A DNA stretch of 64,000 nucleotides from RYN-230 sp963713815 (lineage in GTDB: Bacteria > Actinomycetota > Actinomycetes > Streptosporangiales > Streptosporangiaceae), in assembly GCA_963713815.1 (NCBI GenBank), contig CAVQNH010000026.1, positions 1 through 64,000 of the forward strand. The letters run 5' to 3'. Every line of letters begins with the position of its first letter. Within the stretch, counting starts at the first letter, position 1. The position numbers and the translations under genes are program-made. Shown piece by piece: positions 59,745 to 64,000 of this stretch. The notes beneath the pieces were generated by a model. It had not been told where the DNA came from, made no database searches, and was given only the letters and a program-made list of their open reading frames with translations.

Positions 59745-60347
59745 ATGAGCGGTCACCTGGCCGTGCGCAGCGCGTCGGCCGCCGACATGGACCTGGTTAC
59801 CTCGATCGTCACGCTGGCGTTCGCGCGCGACCCGCTGTGGGCTCATGCGATGGCGCGCCCCGGTGGCGGATCGGCGCATCATGGGGAGTTCTGGCGGCTG
59901 TTCATCGAGGGGGCGCTCCGGTACCCGTGTACCCGGCTGACCAGCGGCGGGGAGGCCACTTCCGTCTGGATCCCGCCGGGTGGCACGGAGATGACCCCCG
60001 GGCAAGAGCAGCGTCTGGCCGATCTGGCCACCAGCCGCCTTGGCCCTGCCGCTGCCGGGTACCTGGAGCTGATCAGCCGGTTCGATGCCGCCCACCCGCG
60101 GGCAGAGCCGCACTACTACCTGTCGCTGCTGGCCGCCCACCCTGATCACCGGGGGAAGGGGATCGGCATGCGACTGCTCGGCCACGATCTTGAGCAGATC
60201 GATGCGGAGCATCTGCCCGCCTACCTGGAGTCCTCCAATCCCGCCAACAACCACCGGTACGCCAGCGTGGGCTTCGAGGCGCACGGCGAGTTCTGTTATC
60301 CCGGCGGCAGCCCGGTCGTGACGACCATGTGGCGGCCCGCACGCTGA
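59745..60347 (+). CDS. GNAT family N-acetyltransferase
   Basis: A 200-residue acetyltransferase. N-terminal helices ADMDLVTSIVTLAFARDPL; motif A with acetyl-CoA binding HPDHRGKGIGMRLLGHDLEQ (about 130-149) and motif B NPANNHRYASVGFEAHGEF. Resembles GNATs of unknown substrate. ATG 59745 follows GGGAGGG by 3 bases. 71 bp after the methyltransferase; co-transcription possible. Confidence 0.9.
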   Translation: MSGHLAVRSASAADMDLVTSIVTLAFARDPLWAHAMARPGGGSAHHGEFWRLFIEGALRYPCTRLTSGGEATSVWIPPGGTEMTPGQEQRLADLATSRLGPAAAGYLELISRFDAAHPRAEPHYYLSLLAAHPDHRGKGIGMRLLGHDLEQIDAEHLPAYLESSNPANNHRYASVGFEAHGEFCYPGGSPVVTTMWRPAR

Positions 60348-60463
60348 TGCCGGGATAACGGCACGAAGAGGATGCCGGTGGACAATGGCGCCGTGTCGTT
60401 CGAACCTGACGACCTTCGCAGACGTTCTTCCAGGTGGACGATCAAGCCTGCGGGAGGGCTGTG

Positions 60464-61156
60464 GTGCAGATCCGGCCTGAGGCTGAGCAGAAGCTGCGCG
60501 CGGGCTTCCAGCGGCGCGTCGATCAGCAGCGCGACCGTTACGCCGTGCAGTTGGCGCACGCCGGGCAACAGGCCGCCTGGTTTGAGTGCGGCGAGGTGGC
60601 CGGGGTTTTCAGTGCGAAGGCTGGCGGAGGCGTACGACCCCGGGCCTATGTGGTCGGCCTGCTCCCGATGGCCGCGATCCCCGTCCTGATCGCCGGTGCC
60701 GCTGCCGGGATCCCGGGTTCGATACCGGCCCTCGGATCCCTCCCGTTCATCACCGGTGCCTGGTTCGGCCTGAGCTTGTGGCGGGGCCGCGAACCACAAC
60801 GCTGCGTCTGGCTCTACGCCTTCACCAAGGGGCTCATGCTGCTGGACGATCCGGGAGCCGACGCCACCCCGTTGCTCTGGAGCCAGGTCACTGAGGTCAG
60901 CGAGGTCTGGACAGACGTTTACAACGTCAGCGCAGAGGAATCCAGGCCAGCGCTCACCGCGTACCGGTTGCGGTGGGCGGACGGGCAGACCCGCGAGATC
61001 TCACGCTCCTTCCAGAACGTGCGGGACCCCTACCGCGAGGTCGGGCAGCTGCTGAAAGGCCTGATGCCCGCCGCGGCCGGCCACGCCCTGCCGGCGTTTC
61101 CCACCATCGACGAGATCATCGCGACGTACGCGGGGAACCCCGGTCCGCACGCCTGA
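60464..61156 (+). CDS. Membrane-associated protein of unknown function
   Basis: A 230-residue protein. N-terminus QIRPEAEQKLRAGFQRRVDQ then a TM pair, VGLLPMAAIPVLIAGAAAGIPG and LPFITGAWFGLSLW (about residues 62-100), and a soluble C-terminal part with QRCVWLYAFTKGLMLLDDPG and TAYRLRWADGQTREISRSFQ, ending TIDEIIATYAGN. GTG 60464 is chosen because GGGAGG (60452-60457) lies 6 bases upstream. Family not recognised. Confidence 0.65.
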   Translation: MQIRPEAEQKLRAGFQRRVDQQRDRYAVQLAHAGQQAAWFECGEVAGVFSAKAGGGVRPRAYVVGLLPMAAIPVLIAGAAAGIPGSIPALGSLPFITGAWFGLSLWRGREPQRCVWLYAFTKGLMLLDDPGADATPLLWSQVTEVSEVWTDVYNVSAEESRPALTAYRLRWADGQTREISRSFQNVRDPYREVGQLLKGLMPAAAGHALPAFPTIDEIIATYAGNPGPHA

Positions 61157-61227
61157 TCGCCGCGCGGGCGCGGCGGGCCATGGGCGTTGCCGCCCAGGTC
61201 CCCGGTGAGCGGCCGGGTTGCGGAGGG

Positions 61228-62622
61228 TCAGCCGGTGACTACCTTGACATCCCCGATTCCCAGGGCCCCCACTGGTGCGCTGATCTGGGATGCGTCGCCG
61301 ACCAGGATCGTGACCAGGCGGTTCTCCGGGAACCCCGCGATGACCGCGGCTGTTGCCTCGGCGGTACTCGTCTCGGTCAGGCGCACGTATAGCTGCGCCT
61401 GGTAGTCGTCCGGCAGATGCTGCTGGACCTGATCCGCCAGCGTGTCGGCCACCGACGCTGCCCTCTCGTATTTAAGCGGCGCGACACCGACCAGGTTCTG
61501 CACCGCCGTATCACGCTCCGCCTCGGTCAGGCCGTCCGCGGCGAGCGTGCGCAGCACCGTCCGCAGGTCATCCAGCGCGGGACCGGTGGACGCCGTGTCC
61601 ACGGAACCGCTGATGGCCAGCACCGACGCACCCGCCGCGCCGTCCGCGGCCGGCGACCGCAGCACCTGCTCGAAGGCCCGCACCCCGTATGTATAGCCCT
61701 TCTCCTCGCGCAGAACCCGGTCCAGCCGGGAGGTGAGCGTGCCGCCCAGGCAGTACGTGCCGAGCACCAGGGCCGGCCATCCCCGGGCGTGCCGGTCCGG
61801 GCCGATCCGCCCGATCAGCAGCTGCGTCTGGACCGCACCAGGCCGGTCCACGATCACCACGCGGCCGGTGTCGTCGGCGGTGACCCCCGGCGTGGGCAGC
61901 GGCTCGGCGGCATCGCCGGCCCATTCGCCGAGCGTGCCGGCGAGCACCGCGTCGAGGTCGACACCGGTCAGGTCGCCCACGATGACCGCGGTCGCCGTGG
62001 CTGGACGCACCTGAGCCCGGTACAGCGCGCGCACACCCGCCGCGTCGATCCGCGCGACGGTGTCCTCGGTGCCCTTGCGCGGCCGGGACAGCCGCGCGGA
62101 CGCCGGGAACAGCTCCTGGGATAGCTGCTTGGCCGCACGACGGCCGGGGTTGGCCAGCTCGAGCGGAATCTCGTCGAGACGGTTGCGCACCAGGCGCTCG
62201 ACCTCGCTGTCCGCGAACGTGGGCGCGACCAGCGCCTCGGCGAGCAGGCCAAGCGCCTTAGCCAGGCGGGAGACCGGGACCTCCAGCGAGACGCGCGCGC
62301 CCAGGTAGTCGGCGCTCGCGTCGAGGGTCGCGCCGCAGCGCTCCAGCTCGGCGGCGAACTCCTCGGCCGTGTGCTGGCCGGCGCCCTGGGACAGCGCGTC
62401 CACCATGATCGTGGCGATCCCGTCGAGCCCGTCGGGCTCGGCGTCCAGCGGGACGTCCAGGCAGATCTCCACCGCCACCACCTGCTGCCCGGGCCGGTGG
62501 CAGCGCAGCACGGTCAGCCCGTTGCCGAGGCCGCCACGCTCGGGCGCGGGGAACGCCCAGGGCTTCGGCTGTCCCGACGCCGGCTGTGGGTGGAAGTCCA
62601 TGCTCACGGCTGCGTCCGTCAC
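61228..62622 (-). CDS. M16B peptidase-like protein (second subunit, inactive type)
   Basis: A 464-residue insulinase-fold (M16) protein. Domains: GLTVLRCHRPGQQVVAVEIC start, TIMVDALSQGAGQHTAEEFA, SEVERLVRNRLDEIPLELAN and the C-terminal TYCLGGTLTSRLDRVLREEKG with YTYGVRAF (the R-Y pair of M16B). The HxxEH zinc site is absent where the upstream partner has HLFEH, so it is probably the non-catalytic half of a heterodimer, as in M16B pairs. Its GTG start (62622) overlaps the stop of the catalytic subunit (GTGA), so they are translated together. Confidence 0.9.
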   Translation of the reverse strand: MTDAAVSMDFHPQPASGQPKPWAFPAPERGGLGNGLTVLRCHRPGQQVVAVEICLDVPLDAEPDGLDGIATIMVDALSQGAGQHTAEEFAAELERCGATLDASADYLGARVSLEVPVSRLAKALGLLAEALVAPTFADSEVERLVRNRLDEIPLELANPGRRAAKQLSQELFPASARLSRPRKGTEDTVARIDAAGVRALYRAQVRPATATAVIVGDLTGVDLDAVLAGTLGEWAGDAAEPLPTPGVTADDTGRVVIVDRPGAVQTQLLIGRIGPDRHARGWPALVLGTYCLGGTLTSRLDRVLREEKGYTYGVRAFEQVLRSPAADGAAGASVLAISGSVDTASTGPALDDLRTVLRTLAADGLTEAERDTAVQNLVGVAPLKYERAASVADTLADQVQQHLPDDYQAQLYVRLTETSTAEATAAVIAGFPENRLVTILVGDASQISAPVGALGIGDVKVVTG

Positions 62623-63995
62623 CGCCCCGCTCCTTCCGGCTTGCCGTTCTCCCCGGCTGCGCCGGCCTGGCCGGCCGCCGGGCCGGCCGTGTCTTCGGGG
62701 GCCAGCTGGTCGTAGACCAGCACGGCCCGGTTGTCGGGGCGCAGCCGCGCTGCGGCGATCTCCCGGACCTCCTCGGCGGTGATGTCCAGGACCTGGTTGA
62801 TGGCGGTGAACGCGAGCTGCGGGTCGCCGAACAGCACCGTGTACCGGCACAGCGCGTCGGCCCGGCCCGTGACCGTGCTGAGCCGGTCCAGCCACTCGCG
62901 TTCCAGCAGGGCCTGCGCCCGCTCCATCTCCTCGGCCGTGGGCGCCTGCGCGCCCAGCCGGGCCAGCTCCTCATCGACGGCGGCCTGGATCTGCGGGATG
63001 CCGGCGTCGCCGGAGGCCTTCACGTCCAGCCAGCCCAGCGAGGGCGCACCAGCGAGCCGCAGCAGCCCGAAGCCTGCGCTGATGGCGGTGCGGTCGCGGC
63101 GCACCAGCCGGTTGTAGAGCCGGGACGACATGCCGTCGCCGAGCACGGTGAGCGCCACCTCGGCCGCGTCGCACTCCCGGGTGCCGTCGCGCGGCATCCG
63201 GTAGGCGGCCATCAGCGCGCGCGCCGGGACCTCCTCCTGGACCTCCACGCGCAGCTCCGCGCCGATGATGTCGGGGAGCGTGCCGTCGCGGGGCGGCGTC
63301 TTCCCGTCGTGGGACGGGATGGAGCCGAAGTACTTCTCGACCCACCGGCGCGTCTGCTCCGGGTCGATGTCGCCGACGACCGCCAGGACCGCATTGTTCG
63401 GGGCGTAGTTCGCGCGGAAGAACGCGCGTGCGTCGTCCAGCGTCACCGCGTCCAGGTCGGCCATGGAGCCAATGGGCGTGTGGTGGTACGGGTGGCCCTC
63501 GGGGAAGGCCAGCGCGGTCATCCGCTCGAACGCGGTGCCGTAGGGCACGTTGTCGTAGCGCTGCCGGCGCTCGTTCTTGACCACGTCACGCTGGTTCTCC
63601 AGCGACTCTTCGTCGAGCGCGGCCAGCAGCGAGCCCATGCGGTCCGCCTCCAGCCAGAGCGCCAGCTCCAGCTGGTGCGCGGGCATGGTCTCGAAGTAGT
63701 TGGTGCGCTCGAAGCTCGTCGAACCGTTGAGCGAGCCACCTGCGCCCTGGACCAGCTCGAAGTGGCCGTTTCCCTTGACCTGCGCCGACCCCTGGAACAT
63801 GAGGTGCTCGAAAAGGTGCGCCAGGCCGGTACGGCCCGTGACCTCCTGCCTTGAGCCGACGTCATACCAGAGGCAGACTGCCGCGACCGGAGTCTGGTGG
63901 TCTTCCGAGAGCACCAGGCGCAGGCCGTTATCCAGGCGGTGCTCGGTCGCTGTCAGGCCGCCGGAACCGGCCTGCTGCGCGGCCGCATGACCCAC
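62619..63995 (-). CDS. M16B zinc metallopeptidase (catalytic subunit)
   Basis: A 458-residue M16 protease. It carries the inverted zinc motif HxxEH as HLFEHLMFQG (about residues 58-67) with the second Glu in LDEESLENQRDVVKNERRQR. A matching inner domain contains GGSLNGSTSFERTNYFETMP and later DPEQTRRWVEKYFGSIP. Cytoplasmic, no signal. It begins at GTG 63995, only 5 bp from the window edge, so the true start could lie outside. Degrades peptides as a heterodimer with the adjacent protein. Confidence 0.93.
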   Translation of the reverse strand: MGHAAAQQAGSGGLTATEHRLDNGLRLVLSEDHQTPVAAVCLWYDVGSRQEVTGRTGLAHLFEHLMFQGSAQVKGNGHFELVQGAGGSLNGSTSFERTNYFETMPAHQLELALWLEADRMGSLLAALDEESLENQRDVVKNERRQRYDNVPYGTAFERMTALAFPEGHPYHHTPIGSMADLDAVTLDDARAFFRANYAPNNAVLAVVGDIDPEQTRRWVEKYFGSIPSHDGKTPPRDGTLPDIIGAELRVEVQEEVPARALMAAYRMPRDGTRECDAAEVALTVLGDGMSSRLYNRLVRRDRTAISAGFGLLRLAGAPSLGWLDVKASGDAGIPQIQAAVDEELARLGAQAPTAEEMERAQALLEREWLDRLSTVTGRADALCRYTVLFGDPQLAFTAINQVLDITAEEVREIAAARLRPDNRAVLVYDQLAPEDTAGPAAGQAGAAGENGKPEGAGR

Positions 63996-64000
63996 GGGCA

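Noticed and set aside
1..64000. CRISPR arrays, tRNA/rRNA genes, prophage or integrase
   Set aside because: I looked for spaced direct repeats, cloverleaf-like sequences and recombinase motifs and found none that I could support by eye.

Overview
This window is chromosomal DNA from a high-GC actinomycete. The evidence is the strong G/C third-position bias, frequent GTG/TTG starts, a WhiB-like iron-sulfur regulator, an actinomycete-type SAV2177/DUF574 methyltransferase, BlaI/M56 and F420/LLM-type genes, and TTA codons that are nearly absent. The order and genus cannot be fixed from sequence reading alone. I see no rRNA, tRNA, CRISPR array, integrase or transposase. The layout is a mosaic of small operons for redox, stress and envelope functions.

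0-8.5 kb: aldehyde dehydrogenase, a winged-helix regulator, a PspC protein, a frameshifted lipocalin-like gene, an MBL-fold hydrolase, a truncated DUF1348 relic, a PNPOx-like flavoprotein, and then a minus-strand unit read from a cobalamin riboswitch: cbtB, cbtA, an FhuF-like 2Fe-2S protein (frameshifted) and an epoxide hydrolase. 8.6-20.5 kb: a membrane protein, a GDT1/TMEM165 transporter behind a manganese (yybP-ykoY) riboswitch, two paralogous alpha/beta hydrolases around an SDR, a DeoR regulator opposite a nucleotidyltransferase-like gene, response regulators, an HD protein, WhiB, and an F420-reductase-like/LLM pair divergent from a MarR gene with two palindromic operators.

20.5-27 kb: the most system-like block. 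A BlaI repressor and M56 (BlaR-like) protease are followed by a YceI protein, a four-TM protein, an ftsH relic that has lost its ATPase core and zinc site, and a flippase-alpha/beta-hydrolase fusion. Four copies of one 17-bp operator lie in front of these genes, suggesting one BlaI regulon. 27-33.4 kb: NTF2-like protein, DUF5666-like protein, and a two-component system with a glycine-rich lipoprotein and a MacB-type ABC exporter.

33.5-48.8 kb: a second aldehyde dehydrogenase, methyltransferase, M24 peptidase, YihY, TetR with operator and FAD monooxygenase, Na+/H+ antiporter (frameshifted), SulP transporter, PPK2, a lipid kinase, an SDR and small membrane proteins. 48.8-64 kb: gluconolactonase (two frameshifts) coupled to a deletion scar of glucose dehydrogenase, a transhydrogenase-like flavoprotein with MarC, GH15, an N5-(carboxyethyl)ornithine synthase-like enzyme, a class C serine hydrolase, DUF574 methyltransferase, GNAT, and a coupled pair of M16 peptidases running to the window edge.

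Nine apparent frameshifts in seven genes are all single-base insertions in the coding direction. This points to systematic sequence or assembly error at least as much as to gene decay. Separately there are true relics with deletions (DUF1348, ftsH, glucose dehydrogenase, SRPBCC).
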